Made by a program: the position numbers and the translations under genes
In this document: piece after piece, positions 1 to 5,787 of the stretch
Numbering within the stretch: the stretch's first letter is position 1
Layout: each line of letters begins with the position of its first letter
Notes under the pieces: model-generated
Databases searched by the model: none
Told to the model about the DNA's origin: nothing
Seen by the model: only the letters and a program-made list of their open reading frames with translations
Assembly: GCA_964566145.1 (NCBI GenBank)
Contig: CAZMHN010000010.1
Location: forward strand, 1 to 28,637
Reading direction: 5' to 3'
Source: CAZMHN01 sp964566145
GTDB lineage: Bacteria > Patescibacteriota > Patescibacteriia > Veblenbacterales > UBA10138
DNA: 28,637 bases

Positions 1-604
1 GGTCGGAAACGCCCAAAGTGATGGAAGTGGCGGAAGAAGACCAGCCGCCGGAACTTATGGGCGAGGCGTTGAGCGTTGGTCCGGCGCCGGATACGACATG
101 CACTGTATCGCCGCTTGTTCTGCAGTGAGCCGCGTCGTCACAAGCGCGGTAAGTGGTGGTATAGTCACCCAGATTGTCGAATATGTAGTAACCGGTAGCC
201 ACAAAAGAAGAGCCGGTGCCCGACCACGGCGTGGTGCAAGTGGAGCCCGCGACCGTACCGTTCGACCCTGACGAGCTTATCTTGCAATACCCTTGGGAAG
301 AATTGAACGAATAGGTGGTAGGGCTGGCGCTGAAATCCACCCGCAGGGAATCTTGCTCCGGGTCGGATACCTGTATGCCCACACTTATGGGGCAGGGTGC
401 GCCTAGGTTGCAAGTTAGGTCGGCCTTAGCTTCATTTGTTCCCACTGTGAAAGATGCTACCAGCGCTATCGCGAACACTGCCAAAGCAAAACAAAAACGC
501 CAGGCCTTGGTCAGCGCTAATGTTCCGCCCCTTATAGGTGACGCGGTTTTACTGGCTATGGTCGTGTTTTGTTTTCCCGCGGGAGCCGCAGGGTGTGAGT
601 CCAT
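1..604 (-). CDS. Membrane-anchored Ig-like/cadherin-like surface protein (partial, C-terminus outside window)
   Basis: An open frame runs from an ATG at 602-604 through the left edge without a stop, giving at least 201 residues. A short polar N-terminus (about 35 residues) is followed by one hydrophobic segment at roughly 37-53, then a Thr/Ser/Gly-rich extracellular-looking region with several paired Cys. Just after the membrane segment comes C-x4-C followed by a DPEQDSLRVDF stretch. This resembles the DPEGDQVTIRF stretch of the next gene (714-1154), so the two probably share a beta-sandwich domain of cadherin/PKD type. A strong promoter lies just upstream. The family is not recognised; a role at the cell surface is inferred. 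Confidence 0.7.
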   Translation of the reverse strand, partial: MDSHPAAPAGKQNTTIASKTASPIRGGTLALTKAWRFCFALAVFAIALVASFTVGTNEAKADLTCNLGAPCPISVGIQVSDPEQDSLRVDFSASPTTYSFNSSQGYCKISSSGSNGTVAGSTCTTPWSGTGSSFVATGYYIFDNLGDYTTTYRACDDAAHCRTSGDTVHVVSGAGPTLNASPISSGGWSSSATSITLGVSD

Positions 605-640
605 GCGAAAGCTCAAAAGTATGCGGTTGAATACTTGTTT

Positions 641-669
641 ATTATAACACAGTTTTAGCTTCTTTGCAA
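641..669 (-). promoter_or_regulatory. Sigma70-type promoter of the gene at 1-604
   Basis: On the minus strand, TTGCAA (664-669) and a perfect TATAAT (641-646) are separated by exactly 17 bp. The ATG lies about 37 nt beyond the -10 box. The promoter sits directly after the terminator of the upstream gene, so this gene forms its own unit. Confidence 0.75.
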
Positions 670-672
670 CAA

Positions 673-700
673 AACGCCTGACATAAAAATGTCAGGCGTT
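673..700 (-). terminator. Intrinsic terminator after the gene at 714-1154
   Basis: A perfect 12-bp stem (673-684 with 689-700, AACGCCTGACAT and its complement) encloses an AAAA/TTTT loop, followed on the minus strand by a short T-rich run. It lies 13 nt after the stop of the minus-strand gene at 714-1154. Confidence 0.8.
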
Positions 701-713
701 ACGAACCAAACAA

Positions 714-1154
714 TTATTCCACCTGCACAGGAATTATGACCGGATAATCCTTTGAGGTATGCCCTGCGCCGTCCTCCACCACCATGTAAAGCTCCTGCTC
801 GCCAGCCTTGTTGAATTTGAACTCAGGCGTCACGGCCTCGCCCGCCTCGGCCTTGATGGGCTCTCCGACAGGCTGGCCGGTCGCCTTGTCGTAGAAGCGA
901 ATGGTCACCTGGTCCCCTTCCGGATCCTGCGCGCGTATCGTAGGGCCTGTACATACCTCGCCCACCTTGCATTCTTGTACGCGTAGCGGACTGCGCTCAA
1001 AGGATACGATCGGCGTCGGCGCCAGGTTCTGCTCAGGCATCATACGAATAATAAGCGCCATCGCCCCCAGGCCGACTACGGCCACAACAGCCACCATGCT
1101 CCAATCGCTCTGGCGACCCTTGATTGAAGCTACCATGTTCGGGGACTGCTCCAT
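714..1154 (-). CDS. Single-pass membrane protein with a small beta-sandwich-like domain
   Basis: 146 aa. Residues about 18-37 form one membrane segment, followed by the motif MPEQ and a Pro-rich linker. Then comes C-x4-C and a DPEGDQVTIRFYD stretch typical of cadherin/PKD-like folds, ending in a Val-rich strand. The N-terminal half (membrane segment, MPEQ, Pro-containing linker) matches the layout of the 65-aa protein encoded just upstream (1185-1382). The C-terminal half resembles the start of the extracellular part of the protein at 1-604. The three genes therefore look like duplicated or shuffled pieces. Function unknown. It lies 30 nt after the upstream gene and is probably co-transcribed with it. 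Confidence 0.75.
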   Translation of the reverse strand: MEQSPNMVASIKGRQSDWSMVAVVAVVGLGAMALIIRMMPEQNLAPTPIVSFERSPLRVQECKVGEVCTGPTIRAQDPEGDQVTIRFYDKATGQPVGEPIKAEAGEAVTPEFKFNKAGEQELYMVVEDGAGHTSKDYPVIIPVQVE

Positions 1155-1184
1155 ACGCGTACGGATCCAAAAACCGTCTTTGAT

Positions 1185-1382
1185 TTATGAGCCTAAAACC
1201 GGCTCCGGCATCTGATCTATCGTCACCGCTACCGCAGGACGCTTCACCAGCGGCGAGGCCAACAAGTACTGCTCAGGCATCAACGGCTGCATGGTGAGCA
1301 CGCCGATGGCCGCGGCTATTCCCAAAATGAGCGAACCTGGGATGGTACCGACGGTGCGTATGTAAGAGGGCTGGTTAGCCAT
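1185..1382 (-). CDS. Small single-pass membrane protein with MPEQ motif
   Basis: 65 aa. One membrane helix (about residues 13-32) is followed by MPEQ and a short Pro-containing tail with no folded domain. The membrane segment plus MPEQ arrangement is shared with the neighbour at 714-1154, suggesting that this is a truncated paralogue or a duplicated anchor module. Transcription may come from a -10-like box near 1421-1426. No family recognised. Confidence 0.6.
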   Translation of the reverse strand: MANQPSYIRTVGTIPGSLILGIAAAIGVLTMQPLMPEQYLLASPLVKRPAVAVTIDQMPEPVLGS

Positions 1383-1420
1383 ACAATTGCTAGCATGTTA
1401 GAGGTTATTCGGACAATCAC

Positions 1421-1426
1421 AGTATA
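1421..1426 (-). promoter_or_regulatory. Possible -10 box for the 1382-714 gene pair
   Basis: TATACT on the minus strand, preceded by TGA (extended -10 pattern), about 38 nt upstream of the ATG at 1382. No convincing -35 box at 16-18 bp, so this is tentative. Confidence 0.3.
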
Positions 1427-1521
1427 TCACCCCGGAACGGTTTTTTCCATCAAGCGCAGGTTGGCCGGGTCTGGAAAACAAAAAACAGCGCAGTGGTCTG
1501 AGCGGAGGGGGTCTGTCCTGA

Positions 1522-1563
1522 GCAATGCCGAACGCTACGCCAGCTCGCGCTCGTCGGACGTTC
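1522..1563 (-). repeat. Degenerate relative of the element A/B palindrome (element D)
   Basis: Read on the minus strand, this stretch has GAACGTCCG, then a G/C-rich middle, then GTTCGGCAT. The same blocks in the same order and at nearly the same spacing occur in element B (17796-17944). The flanks do not keep the stems of element B, so this is a decayed or partial copy. It lies in a non-coding stretch (1430-1650) whose open frames look like translated repeat rather than protein. Confidence 0.35.
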
Positions 1564-1651
1564 ACCCCGCGGACGCGGGGTTCACTCCTGCCCTTCGATC
1601 CCCGAAGAGTCGAGCCATCTGTCACACTGCCCTGGGCGTACTCAGTGACTC

Positions 1652-1746
1652 CAAAGCATTGGTCGGGGTGGAGGGAGTCGAACCCTCTGTCACACCCACC
1701 CCAAGGGTGCATGTTACCGGTACACCACACCCCGACCAATGCTTTG
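1652..1746. repeat. Perfect 19-bp inverted repeat enclosing the tRNA gene
   Basis: Positions 1652-1670 and 1728-1746 are exact reverse complements. The inner 7 bp are the tRNA acceptor stem. The outer 12 bp continue the pairing through the ACCA tail and 8 nt of trailer, so in the precursor the 5' leader would fully pair with the 3' CCA end and trailer. Confidence 0.85.
1660..1734 (-). tRNA. tRNA-Pro (anticodon GGG), CCA encoded
   Basis: The cloverleaf is visible on the minus strand. Acceptor stem CGGGGTG/CACCCCG (1728-1734 with 1664-1670); D stem GTGT/ACAT with a 7-nt loop containing GG; anticodon stem CACCC/GGGTG with loop TTGGGGT (anticodon at 1700-1702, G37 as expected for proline tRNAs); 5-nt variable loop; T stem GAGGG/CCCTC with loop TTCGACT; discriminator A and genomically encoded CCA (1660-1663). 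It reads codon CCC. The tRNA is embedded in an unusual extended inverted repeat. Confidence 0.9.
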
Positions 1747-1763
1747 AAACTCGTAGGTTCGCC

Positions 1764-1790
1764 GCCGATCCTGCGCTCGCTCGGATCGGC
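1764..1790. repeat. Short hairpin upstream of the tRNA
   Basis: GCCGATCC (1764-1771) pairs with GGATCGGC (1783-1790) around an 11-nt loop. It lies in the leader of the tRNA on the minus strand. No T-tract, so probably not a terminator; possibly a processing or repeat structure. Confidence 0.45.
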
Positions 1791-1881
1791 CCCCGCGGGC
1801 GCCTGCTTTACAGAGCGCACTCATCGTACGCGCCTGAAACAAAAAAATCAAGCTCCGTCCGTAACTCCGTGTTCCAACAAA

Positions 1882-1899
1882 AAGCCCTACCTCGGGCTT
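1882..1899 (-). terminator. Intrinsic terminator of the structured RNA
   Basis: Minus-strand stem AAGCCC/GGGCTT with a 6-nt loop, followed by a T-rich tail (TTTTTGTT, running into about 1876). It starts at the end of the ACCA of the RNA, defining a transcript end near 1880. Confidence 0.7.
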
Positions 1900-2157
1900 G
1901 GTACGATTGGAGTCCCTGAAACTCCACATGGACCTCGGCTGACAGAGTTCGGGTTCTTAGGCAGACGTCTCCGCCCGTAGACCCTTGCCCTGCGCCGCAA
2001 CTGGTCGCGTGGGGCCCGCAGCACAACCTACAAGTAGGCGGCAATCTAGAGCCCCGATGCATCGAGATTGTAGAGCTCAATGCGTACCAAGCCTTATTGT
2101 GTAGAGCTACTTCAACACTAGCATGCACGCAAGGAGCGTCAATCGCTTTTCAAGCCC
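1882..2157 (-). ncRNA. Structured RNA of unassigned class with ACCA-like end
   Basis: Minus-strand, no protein-coding signal. A 7-bp closing stem pairs 2140-2146 (GCGATTG) with 1903-1909 (CAATCGT), followed by ACCA (1899-1902) and directly by an intrinsic terminator. A 5-bp stem with 7-nt loop (1909-1925) sits where a T arm would be, but its loop TTCAGGG does not fit the T-loop consensus. Inside, 2073-2078/2049-2054 and 2065-2070/2042-2047 can form an H-type pseudoknot around the palindrome at 2055-2064. The leader 2151-2157 (GGGCTTG) can pair with CAAGCCC at the terminator. A reduced tmRNA was considered (pseudoknot, CCA), but no convincing tag reading frame or tmRNA 5' consensus is seen. 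Confidence 0.45.
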
Positions 2158-2212
2158 TGCCAATCCCTAATGTTAGGTAAAATCTTATCCACATTGGCTT
2201 ACCTTAGAAAAG

Positions 2213-2239
2213 AAAAAGGGAGCGGATTGTGCCGCTCCC
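2213..2239 (-). terminator. Intrinsic terminator of the small-gene cluster
   Basis: GGGAGCGG (2232-2239 on the minus strand) pairs with CCGCTCCC (2218-2225) around a 6-nt loop, followed by TTTTTCTTTT. It sits 14 nt after the stop of the last gene of the cluster (2254-2454). Confidence 0.85.
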
Positions 2240-2253
2240 TATGTACTGTTGCA

Positions 2254-2454
2254 TTACTCTGCATTCAGCCGGCGAAGCTGTTCTATGAACGCATCCCGCG
2301 CTTCAGGCCCCATATCCATGAGTTCGCGCAGGAACGCCTCTTGCGACCTCACGGTCGCTCCTTCATCCCGTCCCGATTTCGCGCGTATCACCTGGTTGTA
2401 TGCCCTGATAGCGCTCGCTCTCACTGCTTCTCCGGCCTGCTTTGCCCTGTTCAT
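2254..2454 (-). CDS. Small helical protein, unknown
   Basis: 66 aa, highly charged, predicted mostly alpha-helical, Arg/Glu/Ala-rich, no Cys and no membrane segment. The start is fixed by a strong AGGAGGGG ribosome site ending 3 nt before the ATG. It is the last gene of a cluster of small minus-strand genes and is followed by a clear terminator. No family recognised. Small size and strong ribosome site resemble phage or mobile-element accessory genes, but nothing directly shows this. Confidence 0.65.
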   Translation of the reverse strand: MNRAKQAGEAVRASAIRAYNQVIRAKSGRDEGATVRSQEAFLRELMDMGPEARDAFIEQLRRLNAE

Positions 2455-2484
2455 GTTCCCCTCCTGGCGGTTAGTGCCGCAACG

Positions 2485-2970
2485 CTACTCTACGAAGTAC
2501 AGCGAACGGGACTCGCGGTGCACTGTCGTACGCGGAATCGGCTGCTGCCGGACTATGAGGTCCCCTCGACCGCGAAGGAACAGTGCGCCGCTCTGGTGCG
2601 CCAGCGAGCGCAGGCTGTACCTGACTGCGCGGTGCTCTTCCGGCGGTAGCCAGGCGTGTGCCTCCCGGCTTGCGAACATGAGGCTCTTATGGACAAATGC
2701 CGCAGCCTCATACGTTTCGGCGTCCGAGAATGAAGCTACGCACTCCGGTTCGAATCCGTCCGGGCCGACTGCTTCGCTTACCTGCCCGATGCCGGCCTGC
2801 GCCTGATTCAAGTAGAACTGCCAAAGACAGTACCAGCCCGCTTGCCTGGCGGGCGTGAGCGACCCAGGGTGTACCTCGAAATGCTGGCTCACCTCAACGA
2901 GCAGCCTCCCGAATACCTTCGCGAGAATCACGAGGGACTGCGATGATATATTCTTTTGCAGTTTGAACAT
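2485..2970 (-). CDS. Hypothetical helical protein
   Basis: 161 aa when started at the ATG at 2968-2970, which has GGAGGAAGTC immediately upstream. An open extension to 3039 would overlap the preceding gene and lacks a ribosome site. The protein is predicted mainly helical with Trp/Tyr/His scattered through it and no transmembrane helix. A middle segment contains SFSDAETYEAAAF and an LPPEEH motif. No catalytic motif or known domain recognised. It sits between two other small genes of the same strand. Confidence 0.65.
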   Translation of the reverse strand: MFKLQKNISSQSLVILAKVFGRLLVEVSQHFEVHPGSLTPARQAGWYCLWQFYLNQAQAGIGQVSEAVGPDGFEPECVASFSDAETYEAAAFVHKSLMFASREAHAWLPPEEHRAVRYSLRSLAHQSGALFLRGRGDLIVRQQPIPRTTVHRESRSLYFVE

Positions 2971-3035
2971 GACTTCCTCCATCGAGCTGTGTGTTTGGTT
3001 GTTTGGATAATGATGAATCGTTTCAACTTTCGCAA

Positions 3036-3299
3036 TCACCTACCCAGGTTCGGCAGATTGAGCAGAAGACGAAAAGGAACAGGCTCGTCCTCTCGTTCGG
3101 CATTGCTCGACCTCTCTTCAAGTTCTGCCAAGCGTTTCTTAAGTTCCGCCTGCTGCCGCTTGATATACTCGTTATCCGGGTAGCGTTGTGCCAGATGTCC
3201 CAAAATGCTTTTGTACCTGTTTATCGCGGCTGTAGCACCCTTGGCTTCAGCAATCCTAAGGTCGCTTTGGGTAATTACGGTCGTAGTTTGTGTTCGCAT
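3036..3299 (-). CDS. Small coiled-coil protein
   Basis: 87 aa. The ATG at 3299 is preceded by AAAGGAG at good spacing. Residues about 40-70 are rich in Lys/Glu/Leu and look like a short coiled coil; the N-terminus is Thr-rich. No Cys and no membrane segment. Unknown family. A TGATTGGT octamer lies upstream at 3335-3342, and the same octamer occurs near the starts of two other genes in this cluster. Confidence 0.65.
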   Translation of the reverse strand: MRTQTTTVITQSDLRIAEAKGATAAINRYKSILGHLAQRYPDNEYIKRQQAELKKRLAELEERSSNAEREDEPVPFRLLLNLPNLGR

Positions 3300-3353
3300 G
3301 GTCCGCTCCTTTGCTTGGCATATTGTTTAATTTATGATTGGTTGTTAAGGGAC

Positions 3354-3389
3354 AAAAAACCAAAAGCCTTCCGGCGATTCCGGAAGGCT
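3354..3389 (-). terminator. Intrinsic terminator, strong
   Basis: Perfect 10-bp stem (3365-3374 with 3380-3389, AGCCTTCCGG) and 5-nt loop, followed on the minus strand by TTTTGGTTTTTTG. It does not follow any convincing protein gene directly and appears to end the candidate small RNA described next. Confidence 0.8.
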
Positions 3390-3492
3390 CTCAGGATGCG
3401 TTTCGTCTTTGACTACGCCAACGCCGCTCCTGACCTTCCGGCCGGAGTAAACCAGAACCAATAATTGCGGCTGATGCGTTGCATAGGTAGTG
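3360..3492 (-). ncRNA. Candidate small RNA between an isolated promoter and a terminator
   Basis: A promoter at 3499-3527 and a terminator at 3354-3389 bracket about 130 nt. A weak open frame crosses it but lacks a ribosome site and runs through the terminator hairpin, so it is unlikely to be the product. The upstream gene (3642-3839) has its own terminator at 3545-3587, leaving this as an independent unit. Class unknown. Confidence 0.4.
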
Positions 3493-3498
3493 AGGGTG

Positions 3499-3527
3499 AG
3501 CATAACAGGCACGCAAAAAACGGTCAA
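3499..3527 (-). promoter_or_regulatory. Promoter of the candidate small RNA
   Basis: TTGACC (3522-3527) and TATGCT (3499-3504) on the minus strand, with a 17-bp spacer. Confidence 0.55.
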
Positions 3528-3544
3528 GGCGCTTGATATAAAAG

Positions 3545-3587
3545 AAAAACCTTCCGCGTACAGATGTTTGCTGTAGGGAAGGTTTTT
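3545..3587 (-). terminator. Terminator, possibly bidirectional
   Basis: AAAAACCTTCC (3545-3555) is the reverse complement of GGAAGGTTTTT (3577-3587). On the minus strand the stem is followed by a T-rich run (TTTTTCTTTT). It lies downstream of the gene at 3642-3839. Confidence 0.75.
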
Positions 3588-3641
3588 GCGCGTCCAAGCG
3601 TTGGTGTTGCCGGAACGCGTACTGGATTGGTTTGAGCGTAT

Positions 3642-3839
3642 TTACGCTCGTTCTGGGCTGATGAGACTTCTCAGGATGCCGAAGTTCGGGTCGCAACCAA
3701 GGTCAAGGCCGCGGTCAGGGTCTTGCTTCTGGTAATACGGGCTGAGTTCGGGCTCGCTTTTAGCCTCCACCGTGTCGTTGGACGGAGGCGTTGTTTCGCT
3801 ATCACCCTTGGGTGATAGCGCAGGCAGGGCAGGTTCCAT
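3642..3839 (-). CDS. Small acidic Pro-rich protein, unknown
   Basis: 65 aa, Pro/Ser/Glu-rich and probably disordered in the first half. The ATG overlaps the stop of the preceding 54-aa gene (TAATG), so the two are translationally coupled; AAGGAG lies 9 nt upstream inside the end of that gene. No family recognised. Confidence 0.6.
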   Translation of the reverse strand: MEPALPALSPKGDSETTPPSNDTVEAKSEPELSPYYQKQDPDRGLDLGCDPNFGILRSLISPERA

Positions 3840-4003
3840 TAGGAAACTCCTTCTGATTGGTGGGTGGATTCAATGACTACGACTTCTTCATGCTCTGCGA
3901 CAGGTTCGGTTGCGCCGCACTCGGGACACCGTATGATTTCGCCGTCGCCTTGTGCGGTTGTTTCAGGCGTTCCGCCCGTACAGCCTTCCAGATGTTTGAA
4001 CAT
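3839..4003 (-). CDS. 54-aa protein with CPECG zinc-ribbon knuckle
   Basis: 54 aa. GGAGGAAGC directly precedes the ATG at 4001-4003. There is a single CPEC knuckle at residues 26-29 and another Cys at residue 8; the C-terminal half is Glu/Val-rich. Its stop overlaps the start of the next gene by one base (TAATG), a clear sign of coupling. With one knuckle only, zinc binding would need residue 8, a His, or dimerisation. Function unknown. Confidence 0.65.
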   Translation of the reverse strand: MFKHLEGCTGGTPETTAQGDGEIIRCPECGATEPVAEHEEVVVIESTHQSEGVS

Positions 4004-4057
4004 GCTTCCTCCGCGACATGTGAATTGATTGCGTGATTGTGGTGTTCTGCGTCCGTT

Positions 4058-4258
4058 TCAAACGTATGAGTCCGGCACGGAAATACCGAGCGGATCCTCG
4101 TCGCCCTGTGGCAACGGCCCGAATGTTGCTTTACGCCCCGGCGTTTCGGAAGCGGCCGTGTCGCCGCTCTTTACGGCCGGATTATACAAATGTGCCATGC
4201 CGATGCGCAACTGCCTCGTCGCGGGCGGCTTTTCTCCAGCACTACGTCCTGCTTCCAT
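4058..4258 (-). CDS. Small basic/Gly-Pro-rich protein, unknown
   Basis: 66 aa with low predicted structure. The ATG is preceded by AGGAGG within the 12-nt leader ACTCACAGGAGG, which is repeated exactly before the gene at 4286-4666. No domain recognised. Coding status rests on the ribosome site and position in the cluster. Confidence 0.55.
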   Translation of the reverse strand: MEAGRSAGEKPPATRQLRIGMAHLYNPAVKSGDTAASETPGRKATFGPLPQGDEDPLGISVPDSYV

Positions 4259-4263
4259 TGGTA

Positions 4264-4275
4264 CCTCCTGTGAGT
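4264..4275 (-). promoter_or_regulatory. Repeated ribosome-binding leader ACTCACAGGAGG (second copy 4672-4683)
   Basis: The same 12-nt sequence carries the AGGAGG of two consecutive genes (ATGs at 4258 and 4666). It suggests duplicated translation signals or a shared regulatory target in the cluster. Confidence 0.6.
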
Positions 4276-4285
4276 TGATGATTGG

Positions 4286-4666
4286 TCATTCCAAAAACGT
4301 TTGCGACGCCGCCTGAGACTCCAGCGACCGAAAATACTCTCCCATCATGACCGTGACGGCGGAGCGATGCTCTTGTCCCAGAGCCGGGACATACATCATG
4401 CGCTCAGCCCTCAGCATGTACTCAAGCGGGCGCGCTACGCTGTTTGAAAACGGATTGGGAAGCAGATCGCCCCGCTCCAGCTGATGGATCAGCGACACGA
4501 GCATGGCTGGGGTGGCGCAAGTACTGCAAAGCGTACGTGCGTCGCCGTTCATGCCATCCTGAACCACGCCTAGCGAATGGCCGCACGACGAGCACGCGAG
4601 CCTGACTGCGGGCACTGACACCTGCACGCTGCGGCACGAACCGCACTTGCACACCTCGTCTCTCAT
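4286..4666 (-). CDS. Zinc-ribbon protein, unknown
   Basis: 126 aa from the ATG at 4664-4666, chosen because AGGAGG lies 5 nt upstream; an open extension to 4798 lacks such a site. The N-terminal 50 residues hold CKCGSC (6-11), CSSC (25-28) and CSTC (47-50), which fits one or two zinc ribbons. The C-terminal part is helical with several Met. It may bind nucleic acid or protein. The other CxxC protein of the cluster is only 300 bases away. Confidence 0.65.
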   Translation of the reverse strand: MRDEVCKCGSCRSVQVSVPAVRLACSSCGHSLGVVQDGMNGDARTLCSTCATPAMLVSLIHQLERGDLLPNPFSNSVARPLEYMLRAERMMYVPALGQEHRSAVTVMMGEYFRSLESQAASQTFLE

Positions 4667-4726
4667 AGCCGCCTCCTGTGAGTAATATTGAAGTATTTGA
4701 ATTGTGAATGTCCGGTATAAAGCAAC

Positions 4727-4756
4727 CGGCCGTCCTATGTCTAGGAGCGGCCGGTG
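4727..4756 (-). terminator. GC-rich hairpin in the leader of the small-gene cluster
   Basis: ACCGGCCG pairs with CGGCCGGT, extended by CCTA/TAGG past a small bulge. Only a weak T-run follows on the minus strand (TTGCTTT). It lies between the promoter/leader ORF and the gene at 4666, so it could be a weak terminator or attenuator. Confidence 0.45.
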
Positions 4757-4785
4757 GAATGTCTGTGTGAGACTTTTGAGGGATA

Positions 4786-4884
4786 CTACCCCATCCACGC
4801 CCGCTCCGGAGGAAGGACGATAATCAGACCCAGGATGAGGCCCAGGTTCTGCGGGGAGCGGAGGTTGTGGCTCAAAGTAGCCAT
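4786..4884 (-). CDS. Tiny hydrophobic leader peptide (32 aa)
   Basis: An ATG at 4882-4884 opens a 32-aa frame with a Leu/Ile-rich core ending at TAG 4786-4788. It begins about 16 nt after the -10 box of a consensus-like promoter, has no clear ribosome site, and is followed by the 4727-4756 hairpin. Promoter, short ORF and hairpin in that order resemble an attenuation leader, but no run of one regulatory amino acid is present. Coding is uncertain. Confidence 0.3.
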   Translation of the reverse strand: MATLSHNLRSPQNLGLILGLIIVLPPERAWMG

Positions 4885-4900
4885 ATGGGGTATGGAGCGT

Positions 4901-4929
4901 ATGCTAAGGAAAACGGGATAAACTGTCAA
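4901..4929 (-). promoter_or_regulatory. Promoter of the small-gene cluster
   Basis: Consensus -35 TTGACA (4924-4929) and -10 TAGCAT (4901-4906) on the minus strand, spacer 17 bp. Confidence 0.65.
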
Positions 4930-4963
4930 ACCAAAGGTTTTCCACAAGAAAAATCCCTAACCC

Positions 4964-5686
4964 TTAGCGAACTCTTTGCCACACTTTTGACACCGCCCGG
5001 TGCCGCAGGGCCACGCTGACCCAATTGACGCCCCACAACCACGCCACTCTCATGTAACCAAGCTTCCGGAAGCGGCGCGGCGACTCGTACACGACAACGC
5101 GCCACAGAAAACTGATGCGTCCGGCTTTTCGCAACCGTCGATACAGGTCGTAGTCCTCCGAGGCCGTCAGGCTGGCGTCGTACCCTCCCACCCGCCTGAA
5201 AGCCGACGCGCGCACCACCTGACAGTTGCCGCGCCCCATGCCGAACCCCAAAATGTTCTGGCACAGGAACAGCAGGTTGAAGAAAGTGAGCCCCACGGCG
5301 TCGGCGAAAATTCGTTCCTTCGGGTCCACCTCGACCCGAACCGTGGCGGCGGCCACCCGCTCGTCCTTGAGCGCACCCAGGGATTCCGTAAAAAGCTCGT
5401 CCCACGACCTCGGACACGAATCCGCGTCCAGAAAAACGAAGACGTCTCCCTGCGCCGCCGAGGCGCCGGCGTTGCGGCCGGCGGCAATGGTCTGATGTCC
5501 GGCCGCATTCGGCGCCACCACGCGGGCACCCAAGCTACGCGCCACGTCCGCGGTCCCGTCGGCGCTCCCACCGTCCGACACGATGAGCTCCACTCCGTAG
5601 CGCGCCCGAAGCTCGGGTGTAAGACCCTGGAGCGTCCGTGGCAGTACGTCTGCCTCGTTCAGCGTGGGAATAATGAGGCTGACCAT
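4964..5686 (-). CDS. Family 2 glycosyltransferase
   Basis: 240 aa. GT-A nucleotide-sugar transferase features: an SLIIPTLNE opening strand, DGGSADGT (38-45), and FLDADS (85-90) as the metal-binding DxD. An EDYDLYRRL segment near residue 178 is the usual acid/acceptor-site region. There is a hydrophobic stretch near 130-145 and another near the C-terminus. It probably transfers a sugar to a lipid carrier or surface glycan at the inner face of the membrane. Related small enzymes include the TIGR04283 type. No ribosome site is obvious; the start is the first ATG. It forms its own unit after the terminator at 5702-5736. Confidence 0.85.
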   Translation of the reverse strand: MVSLIIPTLNEADVLPRTLQGLTPELRARYGVELIVSDGGSADGTADVARSLGARVVAPNAAGHQTIAAGRNAGASAAQGDVFVFLDADSCPRSWDELFTESLGALKDERVAAATVRVEVDPKERIFADAVGLTFFNLLFLCQNILGFGMGRGNCQVVRASAFRRVGGYDASLTASEDYDLYRRLRKAGRISFLWRVVVYESPRRFRKLGYMRVAWLWGVNWVSVALRHRAVSKVWQRVR

Positions 5687-5701
5687 ATGCCACTAGCCTA
5701 G

Positions 5702-5736
5702 CACAAAACAAAGCCGCCCCGTATGAGCGGGGCGGC
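5702..5736 (-). terminator. Intrinsic terminator after the adenylate-kinase-like gene
   Basis: A 9-bp stem, GCCGCCCCG (5713-5721) with CGGGGCGGC (5728-5736), and 6-nt loop, followed on the minus strand by TTTGTTTTGTG. Confidence 0.8.
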
Positions 5737-5787
5737 AATATTCTGGAATCACAACCGTTGAGGCCGTCCAACCTATCAACTGTCCTA

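Noticed and set aside
1398..1980. Overlapping open frames on both strands across the tRNA
   Set aside because: They translate the tRNA, its inverted repeat and repeat-like DNA; no ribosome site and low-complexity composition.
1899..2146. Firm call as tmRNA (ssrA)
   Set aside because: Acceptor-like stem, ACCA and a pseudoknot are present, but the T-loop, 5' consensus and a tag peptide frame ending in Ala-Ala are not; kept as unassigned RNA.
2971..3039. N-terminal extension of the gene at 2485-2970
   Set aside because: The extension lacks a ribosome site and overlaps the preceding gene, whereas GGAGGAAGTC precedes the internal ATG.
4926..5417. 163-codon frame overlapping the glycosyltransferase
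   Set aside because: Same strand, other frame, Arg/Gly-rich; the overlapping GT2 frame has clear motifs.
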